Assembly: GCA_963676435.2 (NCBI GenBank)
Contig: CAXXOZ010000020.1
Location: forward strand, 191,359 to 255,358
Direction of reading: 5' to 3'
Source of the DNA: CAXXOZ01 sp963676435
GTDB taxonomy: Bacteria > Bacillota > Clostridia > Lachnospirales > Lachnospiraceae
DNA: 64,000 nt
The notes beneath the pieces were generated by a model, which was not told the DNA's origin, did not search any database, and saw nothing but the letters and a program-made list of their open reading frames with translations. This document shows positions 53,107 through 62,273 of this stretch, piece after piece (within the stretch, counting starts at the first letter, position 1; each line of letters opens with the position of its first letter). A program made the translations under genes and the position numbers.

Positions 53107-53994
53107 CTAATTATCCTCCTTTGAATAAAAGTGCATAAAAATATCTTCTAGACTTTGAGATTTAACATCAAGATTTTTTATATTTAACTTTGCAGCAACT
53201 TTTATAAAGTCATCAATGCTTTCTCCAGAAGTCACAATTTCAACTGATTCATTTATTCCAAATGAGGCTTTAAATCCTGATTTTTCGAATAATTCTATAG
53301 CTTTTTGCTTTTCGTCTGTTTTAATTAAATATGTCTTTTTTTGAGATTTCTTAAGCGTATCTATATCTGATGATGCCACAAGCTTTCCTTCTTTGATTAT
53401 TAAAACATTATCACAGGTTCTTTCAACTTCTTCAAATATATGACTAGACATTAAAATAGTCTTCCCACGCTTTTTCTCGCTTTTTAATAAATCAACAAAT
53501 CTACTCTGCATAAGTGGATCTAAACCACTAGTAGGTTCATCCATAATTAAGACTTGAGGGTCATGCATAAAGGCTGAAACAATACTAAGTTTTTGTTTCA
53601 TACCTTTAGAATATTTTTTTATATAACCTTTTGGCGAAAAATCCAACATATCTAATAAATCTTTTTGTCGACCATCATCATTTGTTTTACGCATCTTTGA
53701 AATAAATTTTAAATATTCATCACCTCGCATATTTTCAACAAATGATATTTCACCTGGTATGTAACCAAGTTCTTTTTGTATTTTGGTTGAGTCTTTCCAT
53801 GAATCTAAATTATTTATGGTGCATGTACCATTATCTGGTTTCATAAAACCTAGTAGACCTCTAATAGTTGTTGTTTTTCCAGCTCCATTTGGTCCTAAAT
53901 AACCTGAAATAACTCCTTCTTTCACTTGAAAGCTAACATCAAAAACACCTTTGCCACTTGGATATTTTAATGTAAGATTTTCTACTTTTATCAT
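53107..53994 (-). CDS. ABC transporter ATP-binding protein (CcmA/BcrA-type)
   Basis: A 295-residue ATPase with Walker A GPNGAGKTTTIRG, signature YSKGMKQKLSIVSAF and Walker B LIMDEPTSGLDPL, followed by a C-terminal regulatory extension (about 215-295) that ends in SLEDIFMHFYSKED. It drives the ABC-2 permease encoded next. Gene pair only; no accompanying sensor or peptide gene. Confidence 0.92.
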   Translation of the reverse strand: MIKVENLTLKYPSGKGVFDVSFQVKEGVISGYLGPNGAGKTTTIRGLLGFMKPDNGTCTINNLDSWKDSTKIQKELGYIPGEISFVENMRGDEYLKFISKMRKTNDDGRQKDLLDMLDFSPKGYIKKYSKGMKQKLSIVSAFMHDPQVLIMDEPTSGLDPLMQSRFVDLLKSEKKRGKTILMSSHIFEEVERTCDNVLIIKEGKLVASSDIDTLKKSQKKTYLIKTDEKQKAIELFEKSGFKASFGINESVEIVTSGESIDDFIKVAAKLNIKNLDVKSQSLEDIFMHFYSKEDN

Positions 53995-54006
53995 ATAGCC
54001 CTCCCA

Positions 54007-54942
54007 TTAAAAATTTTTATATTCTAAATCATTAAAAATACTATTTACTATCACATCATAATCTGAGCACTTTTGAGATTTTCTGATTTTTTTTAAATGC
54101 TTTTCTGAACCTCCAAAACTTCTGCTAAAATATGTCCAAAGCTCTTTCATTTTAAATAGAGTATTTGTATCACCGCTCATAACCTCTTTATATCCAAAAT
54201 ATATTTCATCATGAAAGTTTCTAAATTTATCTTTTGTAAGAGGTTTTTTCCCATTTATTTCACCTATTAAACCAGGGTTAGCTAACAATCCTCTTCCTAA
54301 CATTATTTTATTTGTTGATGGAAAATTTTCAGCAATTACTTTGTAGTCTTCAACTGTATTTATATCCCCGTTATAACATAAAGAATGCTTACTTTTTTTT
54401 ACAATTTTTTCGTAAATCTCTAAATGAGGCTTACCAGAGTAAAATTCCTGCCTTAATCTTGGATGTACGATTAGTTCTTCTAAGGGGTATTTATTATATA
54501 ACTCAATAATTTCTTCCCATTCTTCAATATTTTCAACGCCAATTCTTGTTTTAATTGAAATACAAATTTCACTTTCTTTAAATATTTCATCTAAAAACTT
54601 TTCAAGCATTGATAAATCACTTAAAAATCCTGCACCTCTTTTTTTATTCACTACTGTTCCAGATGGGCATCCAAGATTTAAGTTGATCGATTTATAGCCG
54701 TATTTATTTTTCATAATATCTACAACTGATAAGAAGTCTTCTGTACTATTTGTTAACATTTGAGGTACTACATCTATTTCTTGATTGTGCTCTGGTATAA
54801 CATCATTTTTTTCTCTACTTGATAATTTTTTCCCTTTTATAAATGGAGTGATATATCTATCAATATCATTAAAATACTTTTTATATATATTTCTAAAAAT
54901 ATATCCTGTAACTGACTCCATAGGAGCTAAATAAAATTTCAT
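54007..54942 (-). CDS. dus: tRNA-dihydrouridine synthase
   Basis: A 311-residue FMN-dependent TIM barrel. LAPMESVTGYIFRNIY binds flavin, SINLGCPSGTVVNKKRGAGFL has the catalytic cysteine, SIKTRIGV and IVHPRLRQEFYSGKPHLEIY are family marks and CYNGDIN and MLGRGLLANPGL close the active site. It reduces uridines in tRNA D-loops. The gene follows a small gap after a membrane protein gene and precedes the ABC exporter pair by 12 bases. Confidence 0.93.
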   Translation of the reverse strand: MKFYLAPMESVTGYIFRNIYKKYFNDIDRYITPFIKGKKLSSREKNDVIPEHNQEIDVVPQMLTNSTEDFLSVVDIMKNKYGYKSINLNLGCPSGTVVNKKRGAGFLSDLSMLEKFLDEIFKESEICISIKTRIGVENIEEWEEIIELYNKYPLEELIVHPRLRQEFYSGKPHLEIYEKIVKKSKHSLCYNGDINTVEDYKVIAENFPSTNKIMLGRGLLANPGLIGEINGKKPLTKDKFRNFHDEIYFGYKEVMSGDTNTLFKMKELWTYFSRSFGGSEKHLKKIRKSQKCSDYDVIVNSIFNDLEYKNF

Positions 54943-54966
54943 ATTTTCCCTTTTTAGTATTATTAT

Positions 54967-55848
54967 TTAAAATATTAATGGTAATAATAAAGCTAGTATA
55001 ATACCAATAAAAAATGATGCGGTATTTGCGACTAGTGCGTATACAACTGGTTTCCATACTGGTATTTTGAATTCTGGTTTTTTAGCAACATAAACAGTAT
55101 ATATAACAAGCTCTATTATGCAAACGATTATCTCTAAAATTATATATGCCAAGACAAAGGCAATCATTCCAAATGTATAGTTAATTAAGAACAATGAAAT
55201 ATTTAATAAAATCTGTGTTATGACATTTGTTATTATAATCAAGAGTAATATGTTTTTTCCTCTTAATCCAAATAATAAAGCTATCAATATTTCGATTATT
55301 ATTGTTAGCATTATTCTAACAATTAAAGATATAATCTCCATGAATAAATTTTCACTTTTATTTATATTTTCTTTTTCTATTATAATATTTCCACCATTAT
55401 AATCAACTGTAAAATAACTATCAAAAGCATATTGATCTAATATTTCATTGTCTGTTAAAAACTCATCTGTTTCTGGCATATAAATAAGAATTTTAAATTT
55501 TTCTGGTGGAAAATATGTCCAAGAAAATCTATGATCATTGGTACAGTTTTCAAAATACTGTAAGAAATAGTATCCATCTACATCTTCATAATCTCTAAAC
55601 CTCACAAAAATATCATAGTCTTCATCGCCTTCTTTATATTCTTCATCATCCTCATACAGTCCAGCCACAGAATATAGTGCTACTGATTCGTCTTCAGAAA
55701 GTAGGGTTACATAGTAAGTTTGTCCTTCAAAGCCTTTGAAATCAACTATTACAGAAGGTTTTGGACCTATATCTGCATTTGTTTTAACTGGTAACGCTAT
55801 TAGTAATATGAATAGCATAAAAAATAGTAAAAACTTTTTATTTTTCAT
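54967..55848 (-). CDS. Secreted/membrane protein of unknown function
   Basis: A 293-residue protein with a signal peptide (KKFLLFFMLFILLIALPVKTNA, cleavage near residue 25), an extracytoplasmic acidic domain (about 26-170, beginning DIGPKPSVIVDFKGFEGQTYYV), and four transmembrane helices in the C-terminal third (about 173-292). The DIGPKPS start with phenylalanine-glycine-rich region occurs in some uncharacterised Clostridia membrane proteins; I cannot assign a function. It is 25 bases before the dus gene. Confidence 0.7.
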   Translation of the reverse strand: MKNKKFLLFFMLFILLIALPVKTNADIGPKPSVIVDFKGFEGQTYYVTLLSEDESVALYSVAGLYEDDEEYKEGDEDYDIFVRFRDYEDVDGYYFLQYFENCTNDHRFSWTYFPPEKFKILIYMPETDEFLTDNEILDQYAFDSYFTVDYNGGNIIIEKENINKSENLFMEIISLIVRIMLTIIIEILIALLFGLRGKNILLLIIITNVITQILLNISLFLINYTFGMIAFVLAYIILEIIVCIIELVIYTVYVAKKPEFKIPVWKPVVYALVANTASFFIGIILALLLPLIF

Positions 55849-55937
55849 TTTGGACTCCTTTCAAATAAACCACTTATATAATTAAGTATACAATAATATA
55901 GAAAATTATAGTATAGTTATTTTATTAGGTAAAAAAT

Positions 55938-55963
55938 AGACTATCTGATTTTTCAGATAGTCT
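55938..55963 (-). terminator. Intrinsic terminator overlapping the end of the GGDEF gene
   Basis: Eleven-base perfect arms AGACTATCTGA and TCAGATAGTCT with a 4-base loop include the stop codon and are followed by ATTTTTT on the minus strand. Confidence 0.9.
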
Positions 55964-57062
55964 TATAAGTTTCTATATATGTATTATCTCTCCCTGAATG
56001 TTTCATTTGGTACATATACTTATCAGCTCTTTCAAATAACTTCTCGATTGATTCACCACTCCATTTAGCCAATCCACAACTAAAAGAAAGTTTACAATCA
56101 TATAAGTCCAGTCTTTTCACTTCCTGAGATAGTCTTTTCATAATATTTTCAACCTGATTTATATTTGCATCTTTAAAAATTAAAATAAATTCGTCTCCAC
56201 CATAACGACCTGCAAAATCTTCAGTACGAATATTTTCTTTGATTATATCTGCTACTTGCCTTAGAACTTTATTTCCAAATGTATGTCCATACCTATCATT
56301 TAAATTTTTAAAATTATCTAAGTCTAATACGCCTAAATATATATCTGTTTGTTCCTTTTTAGAATCTTTTATTATTTCCTGTAAAATATTACCTATACCC
56401 CTTTGATTATATAAATCTGTTAATGAATCACTCTCAGCGATTTGTTTTAACTCAATATTTTTTAAATCTAAATGCTTTTTGTTTAAATAAACGGAAGCAC
56501 TATATGAGTACAGCATATGAGATAATAAAAAAGCTATAATATTTATAACTGCGCCATTTATTAAATGAGACATTCTAAACTGCACATAAGGCTGAAAGTT
56601 CAAAATACCTATAGAAAATACAATATAGGCAAACAGCTGTTGAAACAACATGAAATATGGTCTTACTCTTACTGCAGCTATAATTATAAAAACCATCATT
56701 ATATATATTGAAATATCTGAACTAACTTTTTGTGCAACAAATGTATTAATATTTGCAATTATAAACATTACAAATATACAAATATTTATAATTATTTGAG
56801 AATATTTTAAATACCTCTCATCTTTTTTCCTTATTTTATTTATTGGATAAATCAAAATCAGACCACAAATAACTATAATAAGCTTTAGAATTTTAAGTTC
56901 ATTACTATAAAACTCATTTGAGCTAAATAAATATACTAAGGTCTGAATTCCTGACATTAACATAAGTACAATAAATATAACTATGAATCTAGAACTGTTT
57001 TCTACATCTGTTTTTTCAAGAAAATCTTTCTGGTATTCTGCCAAACGATATTTTTTCATCAT
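55953..57062 (-). CDS. Membrane-bound diguanylate cyclase (six-helix plus GGDEF)
   Basis: A 369-residue protein from ATG at 57062 (GGGGTG ahead); the open frame reaches 57155 but without a ribosome site. Six transmembrane helices (about 25-190) form a 6TM sensor, followed by a GGDEF domain with AESDSLTDLYNQRGI and the loop GRYGGDEFILIF, an intact active site. It synthesises cyclic-di-GMP. It follows the MORN-like gene on the same strand. Confidence 0.9.
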   Translation of the reverse strand: MMKKYRLAEYQKDFLEKTDVENSSRFIVIFIVLMLMSGIQTLVYLFSSNEFYSNELKILKLIIVICGLILIYPINKIRKKDERYLKYSQIIINICIFVMFIIANINTFVAQKVSSDISIYIMMVFIIIAAVRVRPYFMLFQQLFAYIVFSIGILNFQPYVQFRMSHLINGAVINIIAFLLSHMLYSYSASVYLNKKHLDLKNIELKQIAESDSLTDLYNQRGIGNILQEIIKDSKKEQTDIYLGVLDLDNFKNLNDRYGHTFGNKVLRQVADIIKENIRTEDFAGRYGGDEFILIFKDANINQVENIMKRLSQEVKRLDLYDCKLSFSCGLAKWSGESIEKLFERADKYMYQMKHSGRDNTYIETYKTI

Positions 57063-57217
57063 TTTAAACACACCCCACAGATAAATATACATTTTAATAA
57101 GTCTACAAAACAACTTTTCAATATCTATTTTCTTGCATTTTAGCAAACTTTTCAAGTACTAATTTACCAGTATATAAGTTGAAAAAAACTACATTTTTAT
57201 AGGTATATAAACACTTT

Positions 57218-58147
57218 CTAACTGCTGCAACTTGCGCACATACTCTGGACCCTTCTTTCATAAGACTCAATAACAAAATCATATTCTTCAATACTGTATT
57301 CAAAAAAATCATTAAACATTATTTTATTATTTTTAAATGATATTTTAAGTCCACTAAAACTAATCTCTACATTATCTTCATCCCACTCTTGAACAGGCTC
57401 AAATATTTCAAAAACCTCACCATCATGACTAATCAAGCTTATTTTCATAGAGCAAGTCGTTATTTCTTTAATATTTCCATTCGCATAAAATTCTAAAGAA
57501 TTTTTATCACCATTCATGCCATTTGCATTCACATCATATGCTTCTATTTCACCTATTGGAGTTTTTATCTTTATTGGCATTCTAGGTTCAAAAGATTTCA
57601 AGCTTCCATCTTCATATAAAGAAATTCCAATTCTACCTTCCACTGCTCCTATTGGAGTTTCTATATGTAATTTTTCACCTGGCCAAGTTGTTATATCTTT
57701 TAATGTTCCATCTTCATAAAAGCTATATGCTATAATTTTTCCTTTAATTTCACCAATTAATAGATTCAACGTGTCTTCTGTAGCCAGCTTATATTCGTCT
57801 TGTTCACTCCAGTATGCTGAAATTCTCCCATTTAAAGGAAATACTCTTTTAATTTTACCACTTTTATAAAAAGTTAATAACTCTGCACTCATTTCACCTA
57901 CTGGCGTTTTAATGATGGTTTTATCATGAAGAGCTATTCTTCTCATTGTACCATCTTGGTAAAAAGATATAGAATATACATATTTTCGTCTGTCATCACC
58001 ATATTCATACTGAGGTATCAATACACCAATATCTGTATTTAATTTTGATTCCTCTAATAGCATACATTCTTTTAACGTATCATCAGGATACAAAGAATAT
58101 TCACTTATATGTTTAAGTTCACCGTATTTAGTATTATATTTTTTCAT
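57218..58147 (-). CDS. MORN-like repeat protein with Cys-rich tail, unknown function
   Basis: A 309-residue soluble protein built of repeats: SLYPDDTLKEC, SFYQDGTMRRI, TFYKSGKIKRV, SFYEDGTLKDI, SLYEDGSLKSF and EFYANGNIKEI, each followed by a strand with TPIG or TPVG and E. This is a MORN/YwqK-like beta-repeat plan of about 35-45 residues per unit. The C-terminus ends in MCASCSS. Its mRNA starts with a strong hairpin. Similar repeat proteins are known in Firmicutes but no function is established. It stands between the RelA-like and the GGDEF genes. Confidence 0.75.
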   Translation of the reverse strand: MKKYNTKYGELKHISEYSLYPDDTLKECMLLEESKLNTDIGVLIPQYEYGDDRRKYVYSISFYQDGTMRRIALHDKTIIKTPVGEMSAELLTFYKSGKIKRVFPLNGRISAYWSEQDEYKLATEDTLNLLIGEIKGKIIAYSFYEDGTLKDITTWPGEKLHIETPIGAVEGRIGISLYEDGSLKSFEPRMPIKIKTPIGEIEAYDVNANGMNGDKNSLEFYANGNIKEITTCSMKISLISHDGEVFEIFEPVQEWDEDNVEISFSGLKISFKNNKIMFNDFFEYSIEEYDFVIESYERRVQSMCASCSS

Positions 58148-58182
58148 TGTTTTAGCCTTTCATTAAATATTTTTTAATAAAA

Positions 58183-58234
58183 AATCACAATTAACAAGCT
58201 TCTCCTTTGAAGGGATGGGCTATTAATTATGATT
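58183..58234 (-). promoter_or_regulatory. 5'-leader hairpin with T run before the MORN-like gene
   Basis: Twelve-base-pair stem (AATCATAATTAA / TTAATTGTGATT in the mRNA, one G-U pair) around a 28-base loop that contains CTTC...GAAG. The base of the stem is the likely start of the transcript, and six T follow it. It may be an attenuator, a small RNA or a 5'-protecting hairpin. Confidence 0.6.
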
Positions 58235-58241
58235 TGTTATT

Positions 58242-58270
58242 ATAATACTCTTCTATTTTCATCAATGCAA
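58242..58270 (-). promoter_or_regulatory. Promoter of the MORN-like gene
   Basis: TTGCAT (58270-58265), 17 bases, TATTAT (58247-58242). The predicted start site is next to the hairpin at 58234. Confidence 0.65.
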
Positions 58271-58348
58271 TATTAAATAAAATTTTTGTAAATACTATAT
58301 AAATTTATTAATCTTTTTAAGATTCTTTGCAAAATTTCGTGTATCGAT

Positions 58349-59338
58349 TTAATCTATTATATCATTCTGAAACCTTGATAAGTGCTCGTATGGAAGAATC
58401 TGTCTTCCACGATAAAGTCCACAACCATCGTTTATAAGGGAATTGTTAGATGCGGCAAACATATTTACATCTAATTTTGACAATTCAAGTTGCTGGAGTA
58501 AAACACCTCTTTCGTAAGCCTCGTCAAAATACTTAAATTCATTTTGAGGTATCTCATATCTCCTAGTTCTTTCGCTGTCTTGTCTTTTTTCATAACCTAA
58601 ATGATTTGCGGGACCTATTTCTGCAAAATCGTCCATTTCTTTTGTTCTAAGCTGAACCTCTATATAACATCTTGCTATATTATCATAAAAGGTTATATGC
58701 AATGATTGATACCCATAAGGTTTAGAATTAACTATATAATCCTTATAATAGGGACTTACACTTTCATCTAATAAAACAGATTTTTTCTCTCCTTTATAAG
58801 TAGAAAGCTCTGCTGTAAATCCTCTTTCCTCTAAAAAACCTAATAGATTATTTGCAATATCATATAAATATTTCATTTCTTCATCAGCAAGTACTTCCCC
58901 TGCTTTCAAGTGACATTTTGGAAGAGATACAACTATTCTATATGCTATTAGATCGCGAAAGCAATTTAGTGAATTTTTCAGTTCGGGTATAGATGGATAT
59001 TTACCATTTTCTTTATAATAATCATAGATATATTCGACTATATATCCATTAAATTTTTGTTCTGCCCTAATTAATGATTTTATTCTTCCCTTAAATGTAA
59101 AAGCAAGGAATGGATATTCATTTGCCATAAATTTATAGAATTCTCTAATTCTTTGAGACTGTGAAGTAAGGAAGTCGTTATGTTGTAGAAGTTCTGCTAT
59201 TTGTAGTAAAAAATTGCAATGAACCAAGTCTATTTGATTCTTCGTTTCTTTAGCTGACATTTTTAAATCATCTGTATAACGTTGCAAAATTTTTAAAACT
59301 GTATCTCCTGAATATAAGTAATCGTTTAGTTTTATCAT
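58349..59338 (-). CDS. RelA/SpoT-type nucleotidyltransferase domain protein
   Basis: A 329-residue soluble protein. The RelA_SpoT synthetase core is seen in FKGRIKSLIRAEQKF, NCFRDLIAYRIVVSL (the usual GxR is AYR), YYKDYIVNSKPYGYQSLHITF and YIEVQLRTKEMDDFAEIGPANHLGYEK, which has the catalytic Glu and the conserved His. There is no HD hydrolase, TGS or ACT domain, so it belongs to the small alarmone synthetase class in a broad sense, although with a longer N-terminus (about 85 residues) and C-terminus (about 60). It may make (p)ppGpp. It directly follows the GGDEF-EAL gene by 24 bases. Confidence 0.85.
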   Translation of the reverse strand: MIKLNDYLYSGDTVLKILQRYTDDLKMSAKETKNQIDLVHCNFLLQIAELLQHNDFLTSQSQRIREFYKFMANEYPFLAFTFKGRIKSLIRAEQKFNGYIVEYIYDYYKENGKYPSIPELKNSLNCFRDLIAYRIVVSLPKCHLKAGEVLADEEMKYLYDIANNLLGFLEERGFTAELSTYKGEKKSVLLDESVSPYYKDYIVNSKPYGYQSLHITFYDNIARCYIEVQLRTKEMDDFAEIGPANHLGYEKRQDSERTRRYEIPQNEFKYFDEAYERGVLLQQLELSKLDVNMFAASNNSLINDGCGLYRGRQILPYEHLSRFQNDIID

Positions 59339-59362
59339 GATGAATTCTCCTGAATTTTTATC

Positions 59363-62158
59363 TTATGTATTATTATTTAAAATGCTATCTTCTATATCTT
59401 CTTTAGGTAATGGTTTACTCATATAATATCCCTGATAACTATCACACTCTACACTATTTAAGTATTCGTACTGCTGAGCTGTTTCAACACCCTCTGCAAC
59501 AGTTTCCATATCAAGCTTATTTACAAGGTTTACAATCGAGCCAACAATTTCTCTATTTTTACTTTCCTGCATTATTTCATCTACAAAACTCTTATCTATT
59601 TTAAGAGTGTCTACTGGAAGATTTTTTAAATATGACAATGAAGAATAACCTGTTCCAAAATCATCCAAAGAAATTCTTATTCCCATATTTTTAATTTCCA
59701 TTAGTTTTTCTAATGTTAAATCAAATGATTCAATAAGTATACTTTCTGTTATTTCTATTTCAAGTTTTTTAGGATTTATACTGGTTTCTTTTACGATATT
59801 CCTAAGATTATTCATAAAGTTGTAGTGTTTTAGTTGAACTGGTGAAATATTCACAGACATTATTCCATCAAAACCTTTTTCATTTGTCCATTTTAATAAT
59901 GTATTGCATGCTTCTTCTAATACCCAGTTCCCTATTTTAATAATCATACCTGTATCTTCAGCCACATTGATGAATCCTCCTGGACCAACAATACCCTGTT
60001 CCGGTTTATTCCAACGAATTAAGGCTTCAAAACCTCTAAGAGAATTATCTTTTACATTGTACTGAGGTTGATAATGTAGTTCAAATTCTTCATTATTAAT
60101 TGCTTGTCTTAAATTTTTTTCTAATTCTATTCTCTTTACTACATCATCTTTAATAAGTGGATTATAAAAATCAACTCTATTTTTTCCGTCTTGTTTAGCC
60201 TTATACATGGCAATATCTGCATTTGTAAGAAGTTCCTCTGCACTATTCCCATCAAATGGGAATACCGCAATACCTATACTTACATTTAAAAAAATATTTG
60301 ATTGATTTATATTAAATGGCTCTGCAAATACCTCCATAAATCTATCAGAAATCCAATATGCATCCATTTTTGATTTTATATCTTTTAAAATTACTACAAA
60401 TTCATCTCCACCAAAGCGGGAAACCATTTCAGTGTCTTCACTTTTTTCCATTAAACGTTTTGCTGATTGTATTAATACTTGATCTCCAAACTTATGTCCC
60501 ATACTATCGTTTATTCTTTTAAAGTCATCAATATCAATAAACAAAACAGCCATATTTGTTTCTTTTGTTTCTGCATTTAGAATAGATGTTTCGAGTTCTT
60601 CAAGTAAATTTATCCTATTAGGAATAGATGTAAGAGAATCATAATATGCTAGGTAATTTAACTGTTCCTGATTTTTTTTCAATTCGTCAATATCTGTATG
60701 TACACCTGCCACAATACTTCTCTCACCAATTTCATCAAAAAAAGCTTTGCCTTTTGATCTTACCCAATGATAATTTTCATCATCTACTAAAACTCTATTT
60801 ATAATGCTAAATTCATCTACTTTTCCTTCAACAAATTCCATAAATTGTCTTCTTGATTCATCTCTATCTTCTGGATGAATTCTATTTTCCCAGTCTTCGG
60901 TGCTTAAAATCTCTTGCCCAAACCATGTAAAAGTTTTAAAATCATCTATAAAACTTACTTTTTTATCAATTATTTCGTAAAACCATATCCCCTCATTACT
61001 AGCCTTAAGTGTTATTTCAAGAAGTTTATTCTTTCTATCTAAACCTTGTTTGCTTTCAACAAGTTCTCTGTTTTGTTCTATCAATTCAATCTCTGATTCA
61101 TATAACGCATCAGAAGTTTCTTTTAGCATAGCTTTTGATTCTTCAAGTTCTTGGTTAAACTCTTCTAATCTAGCATTTTTATCTAGTAAATCATTAATAA
61201 TTGGCTGTGTAATTAATTTTGTTCCAAAAAATATAATAAACGTTACAATGGATGATAATATAATAAAAACCAGAACCATTATAGTATTCATATTTCTAAT
61301 TGGAGCTCGTAATTCATCTAAACTACCAGAGACTACTAAAAGCCAATCCGTTCCAGCAACTTTGCTAAAAACAGCCAACATTTCTTCATCACCTGTTGAA
61401 TACTTAACTGAATAACCCGTAGTAGATTCTAGACTTTGAGCTTCAGGTATTTCTTCCTTTAAACCAACAATACCCATATTCTGTCCAATCATTTCTTCAT
61501 ATGGATTGTATATATAATTATTATTTCCATCTATCATAAAAGCATAGCTAGACTCTATACCAGGTAATTTCATATCTTTTAAATATGTCGATAAACTATC
61601 AGCATAAACAATAGTTCCAATAAAACCAATTAGCTCATCATCTCTATTCTCAGCAAAAACTGGCACTGTTATTGCAAACATAGGCGCACCAGTTCTTCTA
61701 GAATATAAGGTATCACTTATAATAGATTCCTTTAATTCAAAAGTTTTTTTATAATACTCTCTATCAGATAGGTCTGTTCCTATCATATCAATATTATTGC
61801 TTTGAGCAACTACAATAGTCCCTTCAGAATTTCCAAGGAAAACTCCCTCTAAATTATTTTTATCAAAAATATATTGATCAAATTTCTTAATTACTCTATC
61901 AAATTTTTCTTGGGATTCCTGATCATTTAAAAAATCAATTACATCTTCATCTATAGAAAGATAATGAGGCATCTGCATTTGCTTTATTGCCAACTCGTTA
62001 ACAACGCTACAATGAGTCAAAACCATTTCAACTGCGGATGTCTCAACAGAGTTTTCTACAATCTCATAAGACCTGGAGCTATTAATTACACCAAGAAGTA
62101 TAAGAGAGATATTTACTAGAATAATCATAAACAATGTGAGTTTTAATCTTAAGTGCAT
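59363..62158 (-). CDS. dCache-PAS-GGDEF-EAL protein
   Basis: A 931-residue membrane signalling protein. Transmembrane helices at about 6-28 and 289-312 flank an extracytoplasmic dCache sensor; then a coiled coil (about 320-375), a PAS domain (about 376-492), a GGDEF domain with SRFGGDEFVVIL (intact) and an EAL domain with GFEALIRWNKP, EITESILIESF, LDDFGTGYSSLSYLKNL and AEGVETAQQ (intact). It could both make and break cyclic-di-GMP; only experiment can tell the net activity. The RelA-like gene follows on the same transcript. Confidence 0.93.
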   Translation of the reverse strand: MHLRLKLTLFMIILVNISLILLGVINSSRSYEIVENSVETSAVEMVLTHCSVVNELAIKQMQMPHYLSIDEDVIDFLNDQESQEKFDRVIKKFDQYIFDKNNLEGVFLGNSEGTIVVAQSNNIDMIGTDLSDREYYKKTFELKESIISDTLYSRRTGAPMFAITVPVFAENRDDELIGFIGTIVYADSLSTYLKDMKLPGIESSYAFMIDGNNNYIYNPYEEMIGQNMGIVGLKEEIPEAQSLESTTGYSVKYSTGDEEMLAVFSKVAGTDWLLVVSGSLDELRAPIRNMNTIMVLVFIILSSIVTFIIFFGTKLITQPIINDLLDKNARLEEFNQELEESKAMLKETSDALYESEIELIEQNRELVESKQGLDRKNKLLEITLKASNEGIWFYEIIDKKVSFIDDFKTFTWFGQEILSTEDWENRIHPEDRDESRRQFMEFVEGKVDEFSIINRVLVDDENYHWVRSKGKAFFDEIGERSIVAGVHTDIDELKKNQEQLNYLAYYDSLTSIPNRINLLEELETSILNAETKETNMAVLFIDIDDFKRINDSMGHKFGDQVLIQSAKRLMEKSEDTEMVSRFGGDEFVVILKDIKSKMDAYWISDRFMEVFAEPFNINQSNIFLNVSIGIAVFPFDGNSAEELLTNADIAMYKAKQDGKNRVDFYNPLIKDDVVKRIELEKNLRQAINNEEFELHYQPQYNVKDNSLRGFEALIRWNKPEQGIVGPGGFINVAEDTGMIIKIGNWVLEEACNTLLKWTNEKGFDGIMSVNISPVQLKHYNFMNNLRNIVKETSINPKKLEIEITESILIESFDLTLEKLMEIKNMGIRISLDDFGTGYSSLSYLKNLPVDTLKIDKSFVDEIMQESKNREIVGSIVNLVNKLDMETVAEGVETAQQYEYLNSVECDSYQGYYMSKPLPKEDIEDSILNNNT

Positions 62159-62273
62159 AGAAAGTACCTGCCTTTCAAAAGCATATTAAAATTAATTATC
62201 ATTTGTTTCATTTTACACTATTTTTTATTTATGTTGCAAGGTTAAATCAACATTTATCATAAAGAAATAGACT

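Noticed and set aside
57118..57312. Open frame of 64 codons on the minus strand between the MORN-like and GGDEF genes
   Set aside because: It overlaps the end of the MORN-like gene in another frame, has no ribosome site and no protein-like composition.
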